57,823 bases of DNA, from positions 1 to 57,823 of the forward strand of contig JAPLCF010000035.1 of NCBI GenBank assembly GCA_026392355.1. Direction: 5' to 3'. Under the pieces are notes generated by a model. It was given only the letters and a program-made list of their open reading frames with translations, did not search any database and was not told where the DNA came from. The translations under genes were made by a program, and so were the position numbers. This stretch comes from Actinomycetota bacterium (lineage in GTDB: Bacteria > Actinomycetota > Thermoleophilia > Gaiellales > F1-60-MAGs149). Positions 42,527-50,865 of this stretch are shown one piece after another (position 1 is the stretch's first letter; every line of letters starts with the position of its first letter).

Positions 42527-42545
42527 GTTATGAACCGTTCATAAC
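42527..42545. promoter_or_regulatory. RHH antitoxin operator
   Basis: Inverted repeat GTTATGAAC-C-GTTCATAAC (19 bp, perfect arms), AT-rich against the local background and placed between the antitoxin start and the divergent MFS gene. Probably bound by the RHH antitoxin. Confidence 0.75.
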
Positions 42546-42651
42546 CTATCACACGGAGGCATCGCACCTCAACCACTGGCAGGCTCTGCGCGATTGTCGG
42601 CGAAGATCCCCTCTTAGGGCACCACCGCCCGCTGCGTTTCCAGGAGTACTC

Positions 42652-44103
42652 GTGACCGATCACGCCCATAACCCCCATCACTCCAAGCGCTGGGCGATCC
42701 TCGCCGTGCTTGGTATCGCGCAGCTGATGGTTGTGCTCGACTCGACGGTCGTCAACATCGCGCTGCCGTCGGCGCAGATGGACCTGGGCTTCTCGGATGC
42801 GAACCGCCAGTGGGTGATCACGGCCTACACGCTCGCGTTCGGCTCGCTGCTCTTGTTTGGTGGCCGTCTGGCCGACGTTTTCGGCCGTAAGCACCTGCTG
42901 CTGGCTGGTCTGATCGGCTTCTCGATTGCCTCTGCCGTTGGCGGCAGCGCGCCGAACTTCGAAGTGCTGGTGATCGCACGCGCCGCGCAGGGCTTGTTTG
43001 GCGCACTGCTGGCGCCGGCCGCGCTGTCGACGCTGACGACGACCTTTACCGATCCGAATGAGCGCGGTAAGGCGTTCGGTATCTACGGTGCGATCGCCGG
43101 TGCCGGCGCAGCGCTCGGTCTAATCCTCGGCGGTGTGCTGACGGATTACTTGTCCTGGCGTTGGTGCCTCTACGTGAACCTGGTGCTGGCGATCCCCGCT
43201 GCCGTCGCCGCAGTCGTACTACTCGTCAACCAGCGTCCCGAGGGCAAGCCGCGGCTCGATCTGCTCGGCACCGTTGCGGTCTCTATTGGTCTGCTCGGCA
43301 TCGTCTACGGCTTCGCAAATGCCGCGTCGGATGGGTGGACCGCCACGGTCACGCTCGCGTGTCTGATCGGCGGCCTCGCGCTGATCGCGATTTTCGTCGT
43401 CATCGAGACCCGTGTCTCGAATCCGCTGCTGCCGATGCGCGTCGTGCTTGATCGCGCCCGCGGTGGCGCCTACCTCGGCCTGGGGCTGGCGTGTGTTGGC
43501 ATGTTCGGCGTGTTCCTCTTCCTGACGTACTACCTGCAGACGACGCTGGCGTACTCGCCAGTCAAGACGGGCTTTGCGTTCTTGCCGATGGTCGGCGGCA
43601 TCATGGTGATGGCGACCACGTCGACGGCGATTCTGCTGCCGAAGGTCGGCGCGCGCATCCCGGTCGTGATTGGCATGCTGCTGAGCGCGGGCGGCATGGC
43701 GCTGCTCACGCAGATCGGCGTCGAGGCGGCGTACGTCACGCACGTCCTTCCCGGTCTCGTGATCCTCGGCCTCGGTCTCGGCATGCTCTTTGCCACCTGC
43801 TTCGAAGTCGGCACCTCCGGCGTGGAGGCGCACAATGCGGGAGTTGCCTCGGCGATGGCCAACACCACGCAGCAGATTGGTGGCTCGATCGGCACCGCAC
43901 TGCTCTCGACGATCGCCGCAACCGCCGTCGCGAACTACTTGGCCGATGGCCTTGGCGACCCGGCGGCCGCTGCCGTGCACAGCTACTCCGTTGCGTTCTG
44001 GGTCTCGGCCGCCATCTTCCTTGGCAGCGCCGTGGTCTGTGGCCTGCTCTTGCCGGGTGGCGTGCATGCGCGCGAGCAAACGAGCGCGCCGGCCGGCTCC
44101 TAG
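42652..44103 (+). CDS. DHA2-family (EmrB/QacA-type) MFS drug exporter
   Basis: 483 aa from GTG with a GGAG SD about 8 nt upstream. Fourteen predicted helices. Helix 1 carries the DHA2 hallmark MVVLDSTVVNIALP (near residues 24-37); motif A is GGRLADVFGRK (about 71-81) and motif C-like glycine repeats follow (GAGAALGLILGG). A proton-driven exporter of drugs, dyes or metabolites. A HAHNPHHSK His-rich N-terminus is unusual. Its stop shares CTAG with the convergent GAP-like gene. Confidence 0.88.
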   Translation: MTDHAHNPHHSKRWAILAVLGIAQLMVVLDSTVVNIALPSAQMDLGFSDANRQWVITAYTLAFGSLLLFGGRLADVFGRKHLLLAGLIGFSIASAVGGSAPNFEVLVIARAAQGLFGALLAPAALSTLTTTFTDPNERGKAFGIYGAIAGAGAALGLILGGVLTDYLSWRWCLYVNLVLAIPAAVAAVVLLVNQRPEGKPRLDLLGTVAVSIGLLGIVYGFANAASDGWTATVTLACLIGGLALIAIFVVIETRVSNPLLPMRVVLDRARGGAYLGLGLACVGMFGVFLFLTYYLQTTLAYSPVKTGFAFLPMVGGIMVMATTSTAILLPKVGARIPVVIGMLLSAGGMALLTQIGVEAAYVTHVLPGLVILGLGLGMLFATCFEVGTSGVEAHNAGVASAMANTTQQIGGSIGTALLSTIAATAVANYLADGLGDPAAAAVHSYSVAFWVSAAIFLGSAVVCGLLLPGGVHAREQTSAPAGS

Positions 44104-44762
44104 CCGAGCACGACCGACAGCACGTCCTTCACGCCGAAGGCGATCCAGAGCGCGGCCATCACGAAGCGGCCGTAGCGCATGGCGAGGCCGCTGATGCGCT
44201 CGAGCCATGCGCGCGTCCCCGCCCCACCGAACAACGCGGCGGCAAGCGGTGCGGTCGCGGGAAGCACCACGATGAAGGTCGCCACCCCAAACGCGATCAG
44301 TTCGTCGGCGAACACCACATCGGCGCGCGCCACGGTGTGCAGAATCGCGATCAGCACGACGAACGTCGAGCCGTTGGTGATCATCAGCGCGATGCCGGCA
44401 ATGACGAAGTCATGCAGCGGGCGCGTGCCGGACAGGAACTTGGCCTCGAACTCCTTCGTCCGCTTCGGGTTGGGTCGGATCGAGCCGAGCACGATGCCGG
44501 CGACGATCAGCATCAGGCCAATGACCACATGCGCGCGATCTCCCGAGAACCAGGCCGGCGTGTCGCCGTCGCGGCGCAGGACCGCGACGAGGAACCCGGC
44601 GACGAACAGCACGATCGTCGTGCCGATCACCCCGACGCTGAACGCGGCAGACTGCCGAATTGCACGCGGCCCGTCGAGGATCGCGAGCGCACCCATCAAC
44701 ACGACGGGACTGATTGCCCCGGCGATCGCCAGCGGCACAACCTGCGCGAGAAGCTGCAGCAC
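44100..44762 (-). CDS. GAP/LysE-like membrane protein
   Basis: 220 aa with six hydrophobic helices. The start AQVVPLAIAGAISPVVLMGALAIL (residues 6-29) and the central MITNGSTFVVLIAILHTV helix resemble the GAP/Sap group, with Asn in place of the NPK of its relative at 41056. Probably a transporter of unknown substrate. It ends convergently with the MFS gene. About 130 bp separates its start from the AbrB-type antitoxin gene on the other strand. Confidence 0.65.
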   Translation of the reverse strand: MLQLLAQVVPLAIAGAISPVVLMGALAILDGPRAIRQSAAFSVGVIGTTIVLFVAGFLVAVLRRDGDTPAWFSGDRAHVVIGLMLIVAGIVLGSIRPNPKRTKEFEAKFLSGTRPLHDFVIAGIALMITNGSTFVVLIAILHTVARADVVFADELIAFGVATFIVVLPATAPLAAALFGGAGTRAWLERISGLAMRYGRFVMAALWIAFGVKDVLSVVLG

Positions 44763-44836
44763 GCCTAGAGCCTAGAGGCGGTTTGGTGGCCGAGCGCCTT
44801 CAGCAGGGCCTTTACGCAAACCACATGCGAAATGTT

Positions 44837-44885
44837 TTCCCACGTTTTCTGAAACTTCCCACATACACACGGTACGTGGTACGTT
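44837..44885 (+). promoter_or_regulatory. AbrB-type antitoxin promoter/operator
   Basis: AT-rich stretch with two TTCCCAC direct repeats (44837-44843 and 44856-44862, 19 bp apart) and a TACGTGGTACGT direct repeat (44874-44885). TACGTT at 44880-44885 is 6 nt before the ATG, giving a leaderless -10 inside the putative operator. Confidence 0.55.
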
Positions 44886-44891
44886 TGGTCC

Positions 44892-45221
44892 ATGAATGCC
44901 TTCCCCCTTCGCGTCGGTGATCGAGGCCGCATCGTGCTCCCGGCCGCGCTGCGACGTGCTTCGGGCCTCACGGAGGGGCAGGAAGTGGTGGCTGTGGTCG
45001 AGGATGACGGCCGCATCGTGATCTCCGCTGCCGACCGCTTGATGGATCAACTGCGAGAGGCGTGCGACCGCATGGGACAGCGCGATGCCACGGCCGAGCT
45101 CCAGAAGTGGCGAGAGGAATCGGAGGCGGATCGCCTCTATCGCCTCGAGCGCCCGGACATCGATCCGAAGGGCGCTGCGCGTCGCGGTCGCCAGCTATTG
45201 AGCGAACTCGGACTCGAGTGA
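44892..45221 (+). CDS. AbrB/SpoVT-type antitoxin
   Basis: 109 aa. The N-terminal swapped-hairpin DNA-binding domain LRVGDRGRIVLPAALRRASG (residues 6-25), followed by EGQEVVAVVEDDGRIVI, is typical of AbrB/MazE/VapB proteins. The C-terminal Glu/Arg-rich helix is the expected toxin-binding part. Leaderless start: TACGTT at 44880-44885. The stop overlaps the GTG of the PIN toxin gene (GTGA), ensuring coupled expression. Confidence 0.88.
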   Translation: MNAFPLRVGDRGRIVLPAALRRASGLTEGQEVVAVVEDDGRIVISAADRLMDQLREACDRMGQRDATAELQKWREESEADRLYRLERPDIDPKGAARRGRQLLSELGLE

Positions 45222-45637
45222 GCGACCCCGTCGCCCTGCTCGATGCGTCCGCCCTCGTCGCGGTGCTGTTCCAGGAGACAGGACACGACGTCGTCGAGAC
45301 GATCCTCGACTCCGGGCGCGCAGCCACGACGTCGATTGCGCTCGCCGAGGCCCTGAACGTCGCCCGACGCAAAGAACACGAGCTCGACGCCTCAACGCTA
45401 CGCACCGTCTTCGCAATGAAGGGGTTACGAGTTGAACCCGTCGTCGAAACCGACGCGATCGCAACCGCTGTCGTCCTCGCCATCGCCGATCAGCAGCGCA
45501 CCACACGCGCGTCGATCAGCCTTGCCGACGCGACCTGTCTGGCGGTCGCGCGTCGCCTCGACGTACCCGTGGTGACAGGTGATCGCCAATGGACGGTCCT
45601 GTCGCTCGATGACGTGACGATCCGTCTATTCCGCTGA
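45218..45637 (+). CDS. VapC-like PIN-domain toxin
   Basis: 139 aa from GTG overlapping the antitoxin stop. PIN residues: Asp9 in ALLDASALVAVL, Glu44 in SIALAEALNVAR, Asp100 in ISLADATCLAVA, and the terminal PVVTGDRQW block. RNase toxin of the third PIN module. It ends just before a strong hairpin terminator shared with the convergent OmpA-domain gene. Confidence 0.9.
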   Translation: MSDPVALLDASALVAVLFQETGHDVVETILDSGRAATTSIALAEALNVARRKEHELDASTLRTVFAMKGLRVEPVVETDAIATAVVLAIADQQRTTRASISLADATCLAVARRLDVPVVTGDRQWTVLSLDDVTIRLFR

Positions 45638-45645
45638 GGCATACG

Positions 45646-45680
45646 CCTCCGGGCCGGCACGCGTGGTGCCGGCCCGGAGG
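45646..45680. terminator. Bidirectional hairpin terminator
   Basis: 15-bp perfect arms CCTCCGGGCCGGCAC (45646-45660) and GTGCCGGCCCGGAGG (45666-45680) with a 5-nt loop, between the stops of the PIN toxin gene (45637) and the convergent surface-protein gene (45687). Strong enough to serve both strands. Confidence 0.8.
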
Positions 45681-45686
45681 ATTGCG

Positions 45687-47522
45687 CTAGTACGTGATGC
45701 GGATCGAGACGCGGCGGTTGCGCTCGCGTCCCGTCGACTTCGAGTTGTCGTCACGCGGCGAGCGCGCGGCCTTCGTCTCGATCGACGACTTCACCGGCTC
45801 AACGCCCTTGGCTGCCAGCGCATCGCGGACGGCCTTGGCCCGACGATCGCCAAGCCAACGGTTATCACCCGGCACGCCCGTGTTGTCAGCGAAGCCGATG
45901 AACACCATGTTCTTCGGCTTCGACGGCAGCAGCTTCGCCAGGCGATTCACGAACGCGACACCCGCCTTGTTCAGCGTGGTCGAGTTCGAGTCGAAGATGC
46001 CCGCCTGCGGCGAGATCAGCTGCGTCGGCAGCCGCATCTCCGTGTTGGCCTCACCCGTCGACTTGAGGTTCGACACGGTGATCGCCGTCAGACCGACCGT
46101 CGCGGTGATCTTCATGTTCCGCTGCAGCGCCTTGCGGCCCTTGCCGTTGATCTTGACCTTCACGACGATGACCTTCTTGCCGCTTTTGGCCTTCACCGTC
46201 GCCTTGCCAATCGAGATCTTCTTGTCTGCGCGGACGCTGATGCCGTCGCCCTGACCCAGCAGGACGTACTCCGGCGCCGTCACATTCACCGTGCAGCGAT
46301 CAAGCAACTGGCCCTCCGGCGCGGTGCACGGCACCTCGGCGGTGATCGGCTGATCCGCAGGGATCGTGCCGCCCGTCGACGAGCCAATGTCGAGCGTGAT
46401 CTCAGCCGGGATATCCGTGACCTTCAGCGCCGGGCCCGGAGCGGGCTTGCCGGTCGTGGTCGTTGTCGACGTGTTCGAGGATGACGTCGGCGTCGGCGAA
46501 GGGGCCGCCTGAGCAATCTTGTAGACGCCAGCGGAGTTCGGCGTCATCCCTGCGCCCTGCGTGAAGTAGACGTTTGTTGCCGCATCGACCACGAGCCCCT
46601 TGATGATGTCCCCCGGGCTCCTCGCCGCATAAAGCTGTGCCGGGGTGCCTGCGGGGGAAATCTTGGAGATTGTGCTGTTTCCACCCATGGGCACGTTCGC
46701 GGTGTAGACGTACCCTGCAGAGTCGACGGCGATGTACGTCGGCTTCAAGCTCCCCAAGTTGGCCCACGTCGCGTTGGTCGTGCCATCGGAAAGCGTGATG
46801 CGAGAGACCGAACCGCTGTCCTTGTTCGCCACGTAGAGATAGGTTGCGTCAACGGCAAGACTGCAGGCCTTCTGGCCGACCGTGTACGAGGTGACGCGGT
46901 TCAGGCTCGAATCAAACTTGATTACTTTGCCGTCCGTCAAGGTACCGACGTAGACATTTCCACTGGCATCAGTGATCACCGCGCATGGCGTCTCCGTGGT
47001 CGAGACGGGCGTCGGTAAGGTCGCTACATCCGCGCTGCCTGAGCCTCCAGGAATGCGCCCAACCTCTTTGAAGTTTCCTTGGCCTTTGATCCAGTAGGCA
47101 TCTCCCGTGGTCACATTGACAGCGACACCGGCTGCGAAGGCGGGCCCAGAGTTCGTGTACGTCGCGACCAGACCGCCACTCGCATCAAGTTTCACAATCG
47201 ATGCGTATTGACCCGAAAACACCGTACCGGCAGGGCCGATAGCAACGCCATAGGAGTAGTCGGGAAGCGCACTCGTCCACTGAGTCGTCACGGTGCCCGC
47301 AGACGTGATCTTGGCGATCGACTTCGTATTCGTGTTAGGGACAGAGCCGGCAGTGAAAATGGTCCCCGAAGAGTCAATGGCGACTGCACCATCGGCAGGG
47401 ACATAACTTCCGGTGGAACCAAACAACACAGCCGTAGCCGCACTGGCAGGGCCTGCGATACCTAGGGCCGCACTGAGCACGGCAACTGCCGTAGCGATCT
47501 TAAAAGGCGATGTGAATTTCAC
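45687..47522 (-). CDS. Secreted beta-propeller protein with C-terminal OmpA domain
   Basis: 611 aa from GTG, with GGAGG about 9 nt upstream. A Sec signal peptide ending near PASA-AT (residue 28); then a six-to-seven-blade propeller of NHL/SMP-30 type with repeats such as AVAIDSSGTIFTAG, ITDASGNVYVG and IAVDSAGYVYTAN (about 40-335); a Ser/Thr/Pro linker; a beta domain; and an OmpA-like peptidoglycan-binding domain at the C-terminus (FIGFADNTGVPGDNRWLGDRRA and TGRERNRRVSI). The OmpA part should bind peptidoglycan and display the propeller at the surface. Confidence 0.8.
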   Translation of the reverse strand: MKFTSPFKIATAVAVLSAALGIAGPASAATAVLFGSTGSYVPADGAVAIDSSGTIFTAGSVPNTNTKSIAKITSAGTVTTQWTSALPDYSYGVAIGPAGTVFSGQYASIVKLDASGGLVATYTNSGPAFAAGVAVNVTTGDAYWIKGQGNFKEVGRIPGGSGSADVATLPTPVSTTETPCAVITDASGNVYVGTLTDGKVIKFDSSLNRVTSYTVGQKACSLAVDATYLYVANKDSGSVSRITLSDGTTNATWANLGSLKPTYIAVDSAGYVYTANVPMGGNSTISKISPAGTPAQLYAARSPGDIIKGLVVDAATNVYFTQGAGMTPNSAGVYKIAQAAPSPTPTSSSNTSTTTTTGKPAPGPALKVTDIPAEITLDIGSSTGGTIPADQPITAEVPCTAPEGQLLDRCTVNVTAPEYVLLGQGDGISVRADKKISIGKATVKAKSGKKVIVVKVKINGKGRKALQRNMKITATVGLTAITVSNLKSTGEANTEMRLPTQLISPQAGIFDSNSTTLNKAGVAFVNRLAKLLPSKPKNMVFIGFADNTGVPGDNRWLGDRRAKAVRDALAAKGVEPVKSSIETKAARSPRDDNSKSTGRERNRRVSIRITY

Positions 47523-47622
47523 GGAACGACGACCTCCGACGGGGTATCACGTGACGACGATGTGAGCGCACAGAAACTTTACCGATTGGATCCAGAAATG
47601 GCGGGCTCGCGGCGAAATTAGC

Positions 47623-47632
47623 CACACGTGTG
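47623..47632. repeat. CACACGTGTG palindrome 3' of the DUF5522 gene
   Basis: 10-bp palindrome located about 30 bp beyond the DUF5522 stop. The same 10-mer occurs within the 14-bp palindrome at 47949-47962 on the other side of the gene. See that entry. Confidence 0.5.
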
Positions 47633-47661
47633 AATTGCGTCCGCTCTCTGACGAAGAGTCG

Positions 47662-47898
47662 CTACACCAGGTACGGACAGTGCCGACAGCCGCGCTCGCA
47701 GCAGAACCCGCGCTCGATGTGCACTGCCGCCGTCATCACGTACAGCCCTGTCACCGGATCCAGATACCCAGGCTCCCCGCGCTCGAGCGCCGCGGCATGC
47801 ACCGTGAGGATCTCGTCGTACGCGGGATGCGTCGGCGCGAGGCGATCCGGGTGCGGCTGGGTCGGCAAACGATCGGCAAGGGGGGTTTGTTCCTGCAT
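47662..47898 (-). CDS. DUF5522 protein (small cysteine-rich)
   Basis: 78 aa. The C-terminus ends in RGFCCERGCRHCPY, the distinctive DUF5522 Cys cluster (four cysteines, one His), preceded by a LDPVTGLYVMTAAVHI strand pair. A metal or iron-sulfur role is plausible, but no function is established. It is divergent from msrA, across a 99-bp region containing the TGCACACGTGTGCA palindrome. A weak AGG lies before the ATG. Confidence 0.78.
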   Translation of the reverse strand: MQEQTPLADRLPTQPHPDRLAPTHPAYDEILTVHAAALERGEPGYLDPVTGLYVMTAAVHIERGFCCERGCRHCPYLV

Positions 47899-47948
47899 GC
47901 GTGACCTGTTCTATCGCATCGGTGTGCCCACTTGGACCGCGGCAATCC

Positions 47949-47962
47949 TGCACACGTGTGCA
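47949..47962. promoter_or_regulatory. 14-bp palindrome between DUF5522 and msrA
   Basis: TGCACACGTGTGCA, perfect 14 bp. It lies 51 bp upstream of the DUF5522 ATG and 36 bp upstream of the msrA ATG, a good position for an operator controlling one or both genes. Its CACACGTGTG core recurs at 47623-47632. Confidence 0.5.
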
Positions 47963-47997
47963 ACGACGGTTCGTGCAGAAGGGTCTACCCTTGCGGC

Positions 47998-48660
47998 ATG
48001 AGCCTTTTCTCGCGATCCAAGCACGACGCGCTCGACGCGTCTCAGGCACTGCCCGGCCATCCCGACGCGGTCGTCCTGACTGACAACCACGCCGTCCTCG
48101 GCACCCCCATGCAGGGCCCCTTCCCCGAGGGGCTCGAGCAGATCGTGTTCGGCATGGGCTGCTACTGGGGCGCCGAGCGCAAGCTCTGGCAGGTCCCCGG
48201 CGTCTACACCACCGCCGTCGGCTACGCGGGTGGCTTCACGCCCAACCCGACGTACCGCGAAACGTGCACCGGCCGCACCGGCCACACCGAGGCCGTCCTC
48301 GTCGTCTTCGACCCTACGCAGGTGAGCACTGAAGACCTGCTCCGCGTCTTCTGGGAAGGGCACGACCCCACGCAGAAGAACCGCCAGGGCAACGACGTGG
48401 GCACGCAGTACCGCTCCGGCATCTACACCACGACGCCCGAGCAGCTGGCGACCGCCCAGGCATCCCGGGCGATGTACCAGGACGCACTGAGTGCCGCGCA
48501 CAAGGGCGAGATCACGACCGAGATCCGGCCGCTCGAGACCTTCTACTACGAGGGCGACGCGTACCACCAGCAGTACCTCCACAAGAACCCGGCCGGCTAC
48601 TGCGGTCTCGGCGGCACGGGCGTCTCGTGCCCGATCGGCGTCGGCATCTCGGTCGACTAG
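47998..48660 (+). CDS. msrA: Peptide-methionine (S)-S-oxide reductase A
   Basis: 220 aa. Catalytic Cys55 lies in [10 protein letters not shown] (family GCFWG). The conserved [27 protein letters not shown] stretch begins near residue 75 and [23 protein letters not shown] near 118, and C-terminal cysteines in [12 protein letters not shown] can resolve the catalytic disulfide. It reduces methionine-S-sulfoxide with thioredoxin. TACCCT (47986-47991) lies 6 nt before the ATG, which selects this start. The DUF167 gene follows after 4 bp, probably in the same transcript. Confidence 0.95.
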   Translation: MSLFSRSKHDALDASQALPGHPDAVVLTDNHAVLGTPMQGPFPEGLEQIVFGMGCYWGAERKLWQVPGVYTTAVGYAGGFTPNPTYRETCTGRTGHTEAVLVVFDPTQVSTEDLLRVFWEGHDPTQKNRQGNDVGTQYRSGIYTTTPEQLATAQASRAMYQDALSAAHKGEITTEIRPLETFYYEGDAYHQQYLHKNPAGYCGLGGTGVSCPIGVGISVD

Positions 48661-48664
48661 CGAT

Positions 48665-48937
48665 GTGACGAACGACGGTCTCGAGATCCGCCTGCAACCG
48701 CGCGGCGGTCGGGATCAGGTGATGGGCGAGCGCGACGGTGCGGTACTGATCCGCATCGCCGCCCCGCCCGTCGACGGCAAGGCCAATGCAGCGTTAATTG
48801 CCTTCGTCGCGAAGACGATCGGCGTGCCCAAGGGCGCGGTGACGATCATCCGCGGCGAGACGTCGCGCAACAAGGTGATCCGCGTTGAGGGCCGATCGCC
48901 CGCCGATGTGCGCGCCGCGCTGCTCGGCACCGCGTAG
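48665..48937 (+). CDS. DUF167 (YggU-like) protein
   Basis: 90 aa from GTG. The family signature APPVDGKANAALIAFVA (residues 34-50) and GVPKGAVTIIRGETSRNKVI place it in DUF167/YggU, a small alpha/beta fold of unknown function found in all domains. Normal length. It follows msrA closely. Its TAG stop abuts a perfect 32-bp palindrome that may serve as its terminator. Confidence 0.9.
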   Translation: MTNDGLEIRLQPRGGRDQVMGERDGAVLIRIAAPPVDGKANAALIAFVAKTIGVPKGAVTIIRGETSRNKVIRVEGRSPADVRAALLGTA

Positions 48938-49005
48938 CGACCAATTTGGATCCGGATCCAAATTGGTCGTTCTGGGGACAATTTGGATCCGGATCCAAAT
49001 TGTCC
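48938..49005. repeat. Two palindromic repeats (PAL family), second site
   Basis: Perfect 32-bp palindrome 48938-48969 beginning directly after the DUF167 stop, and perfect 30-bp palindrome 48976-49005. Both have the core TTTGGATCCGGATCCAAA found at 33549-33578. Flanking arms differ between the copies (CGACCAA versus GGACAA), with both arms changing together. They are in the 3' intergenic space of a plus-strand gene, like the first site. Confidence 0.88.
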
Positions 49006-49044
49006 AAATTCACGCAGATTGTTGGCGGGACCCGGAGCTGCTGA

Positions 49045-49851
49045 CTAGATCGCGTGGATACGGGTGCCCCACGCATCGGCGTGCTCGCGCAGGACGTCGA
49101 ACCACGCGATGTCCGCCACCGCCGCATCGATGCCGACGCGGCCGCCGATCGCCACGAGCAGCGTGCCGTTGTCGATCTCAATCAACGGCGGCTCCTCCTG
49201 CTCGATCAGCATCGCCAGCGTGACGGGGTCGAGTAACTCCAGCAGCTGCACCTCGTCGGTTTCGTCTCGGGTCTCAACGATGTACGCCGCATCAACCTCG
49301 GCCGAACCCGTGTCGAACCCGTGCCAATCGTCGAACACGGCGTACGAGTCGCCCCACAGTGGCTGCGACGGCCCGAGGCGCAGGCGCAGACCCTCACGAC
49401 CCTCGAAACGCACGACCGCCACGCTCATCCACACGTCGTACGAGTTCTTGCCACTGCGGACCGTGTACACATAATGGGCGAGAAAGCCGTTCGGATCGCC
49501 GCCGATCGATCCCACCATGGCGGCGCTCAGCGCGCCGCCCTTATCCAGCGTCGGCGTGGTCTCCGGGTTGCCCGCGCCGCCCTGGAAGAGCAGTCCCCGC
49601 TCTTGAGCCCACGGCTCGAGCACCGCCGCGATGCGACGTTCGAGCGCGCGTCGGTGCGCCCGCTGCAAGGGCACCGCAATCAAGACGAGGGCCAGCAGAA
49701 GCGCCGGCCCGTCCACGAACCCCCACCCGCGCAGCAGCCAATGGGCCAGTACCGCAGCCCCGACCACGAGGCCCACGACGATCGCCACCACTCCGGCAGT
49801 CCCAGGCCGGGCGTCGCGCGCAAGAAAAGCCGGTGTGCCGATCGTCGTCAC
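49045..49851 (-). CDS. Membrane-anchored protein of unknown function
   Basis: 268 aa from GTG (start uncertain). Two N-terminal hydrophobic helices (about residues 19-42 and 46-62) are followed by a cytoplasmic-type soluble domain of about 200 residues with strand-rich, acidic segments such as VQLLELLDPVTLAMLIEQEEPPLIEI. I recognise no family. It is followed upstream in the same direction by a small secreted protein with its own promoter, so the two are not clearly one operon. Confidence 0.6.
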   Translation of the reverse strand: MTTIGTPAFLARDARPGTAGVVAIVVGLVVGAAVLAHWLLRGWGFVDGPALLLALVLIAVPLQRAHRRALERRIAAVLEPWAQERGLLFQGGAGNPETTPTLDKGGALSAAMVGSIGGDPNGFLAHYVYTVRSGKNSYDVWMSVAVVRFEGREGLRLRLGPSQPLWGDSYAVFDDWHGFDTGSAEVDAAYIVETRDETDEVQLLELLDPVTLAMLIEQEEPPLIEIDNGTLLVAIGGRVGIDAAVADIAWFDVLREHADAWGTRIHAI

Positions 49852-49863
49852 GTGATGCCTGCG

Positions 49864-50325
49864 CTACGTCGCCTTCGGCAGGTTGAAGTTGCCCTGGGCC
49901 ACGAGATACCAGCGCGCGTTCTTCCAGCGGAAGACCGCCATCTGCGGCGCCGGTGCCGGGTTGTACATGGCGCCGTTCACAAACAGCGTCGCGGCCGCCT
50001 GCATGCGCACCGTGACGATGCCGCCTGCTCGCGCCTCCGTTGCCTCAGCAAACGAGAACGCCCGCAGGTCGGGCAGATGCGCGAGGTAGTACGCCTTCCC
50101 CGCGTGCGACCCATCAGCGCGCTGAATCTGGAAAGCGCGAGACAACAGATCGTCCAACTGGCTGACCCGATCGCGCATCAGCAGCGTCGAGTACGCCGTC
50201 ATCAGTTCGAGACCCGACGAGGACTTCGTGTGGAGTACCTGGTCGGGAGTCTTGGCGGCGCCGAAGGCCGGTACGGCGCAAAGCGCGAGGAGCAGAACGG
50301 TGAGGGCAAGGGCTCGACGAATCAT
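49864..50325 (-). CDS. Small secreted protein, SnoaL/NTF2-like candidate
   Basis: 153 aa. A Sec signal peptide (MIRRALALTVLLLALCAVPAFG) is followed by a compact domain with the helix-strand order and terminal VFRWKNARWYLVAQGNF strand pair seen in NTF2/SnoaL-like folds; the assignment is tentative. TACGAT (reverse, 50332-50337) lies 6 nt before the ATG, fixing the start. Its promoter region adjoins the damaged tRNA-Ser duplication. Confidence 0.65.
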   Translation of the reverse strand: MIRRALALTVLLLALCAVPAFGAAKTPDQVLHTKSSSGLELMTAYSTLLMRDRVSQLDDLLSRAFQIQRADGSHAGKAYYLAHLPDLRAFSFAEATEARAGGIVTVRMQAAATLFVNGAMYNPAPAPQMAVFRWKNARWYLVAQGNFNLPKAT

Positions 50326-50350
50326 GGGCGGATCGTACTCCGCTGGATGA

Positions 50351-50611
50351 GCGGCGAGCCGAACAGCTTCCAACTCGACTCGCCACCTGCACCAGGCTGG
50401 ACCCGCGTGGTTGAAGGAGCACGATTGGAAATCGTGTAGGCGGGGTTAACCTGTCTCGAGGGTGCTCGGCGCGTGCTGCACGCCACCAAGGATCTGCTCG
50501 CAACCAGGTCAGTCGAGATCGGCTACGCCGTTCTCGAGCAGCAGCGACGAGGGCGCTGGCCAGCAACGTCCCCACAACCTCAGCGCCACTGGGCCAGCTT
50601 TCGAATCCCTC
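50351..50611 (+). repeat. Degenerate first copy of the tRNA-Ser(GGA) locus
   Basis: Direct duplication of the region 50630-50878, offset 279 bp on the left and 267 bp on the right. Shared blocks: GCGGCGAGCCGAACAGC (50351-50367 and 50630-50646), 57 identical bases of the tRNA (50407-50463 and 50686-50742), GCGACGAGGGCGCTGGCCA (50544-50562 and 50811-50829), and a 21-bp block ending TTCGAATCCCTC (50591-50611 and 50858-50878). Intervening parts have diverged. Confidence 0.8.
50407..50463 (+). pseudogene. Remnant of tRNA-Ser(GGA): D-loop to 5' T-stem
   Basis: 57 bases identical to 50686-50742: D-loop end, anticodon arm with loop TTGGAAA, the long variable arm and the 5' T-stem. The acceptor strands and D-stem are replaced, and a 127-bp segment separates the 5' T-stem GAGGGT from a T-loop TTCGAATCCCTC at 50600-50611. 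It cannot form a tRNA. Confidence 0.85.
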
Positions 50612-50671
50612 AACCCTTAACCGATTCAAGCGGCGAGCCGAACAGCCATGCCAGATATGCTGCCCCGCGTT

Positions 50672-50761
50672 GGAGCGGTGTCCGAGTGGTTGAAGGAGCA
50701 CGATTGGAAATCGTGTAGGCGGGGTTAACCTGTCTCGAGGGTTCGAATCCCTCTCGCTCCG
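50672..50761 (+). tRNA. tRNA-Ser (anticodon GGA)
   Basis: 90 nt. Acceptor GGAGCGG pairs with TCGCTCC (last pair G-U); anticodon stem CACGA/TCGTG with loop TTGGAAA, anticodon GGA (reads UCC/UCU); long type II variable arm; T-arm GAGGG-TTCGAAT-CCCTC; discriminator G, no encoded CCA. Confidence 0.95.
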
Positions 50762-50865
50762 TTCGGTGGTGCGGCTGGGATTTGCAAGAGTCCTGCCGCT
50801 CCCCGCAGACGCGACGAGGGCGCTGGCCACAACGGGTAACGTACCCACCAGGCGTTGGGGCCAGC

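Noticed and set aside
50407..50611. A tRNA with an intron in its T-arm
   Set aside because: The T-stem halves could pair across the 127-bp segment, but the 5' acceptor strand and D-stem are absent, so splicing would not give a tRNA; a remnant is the better explanation.
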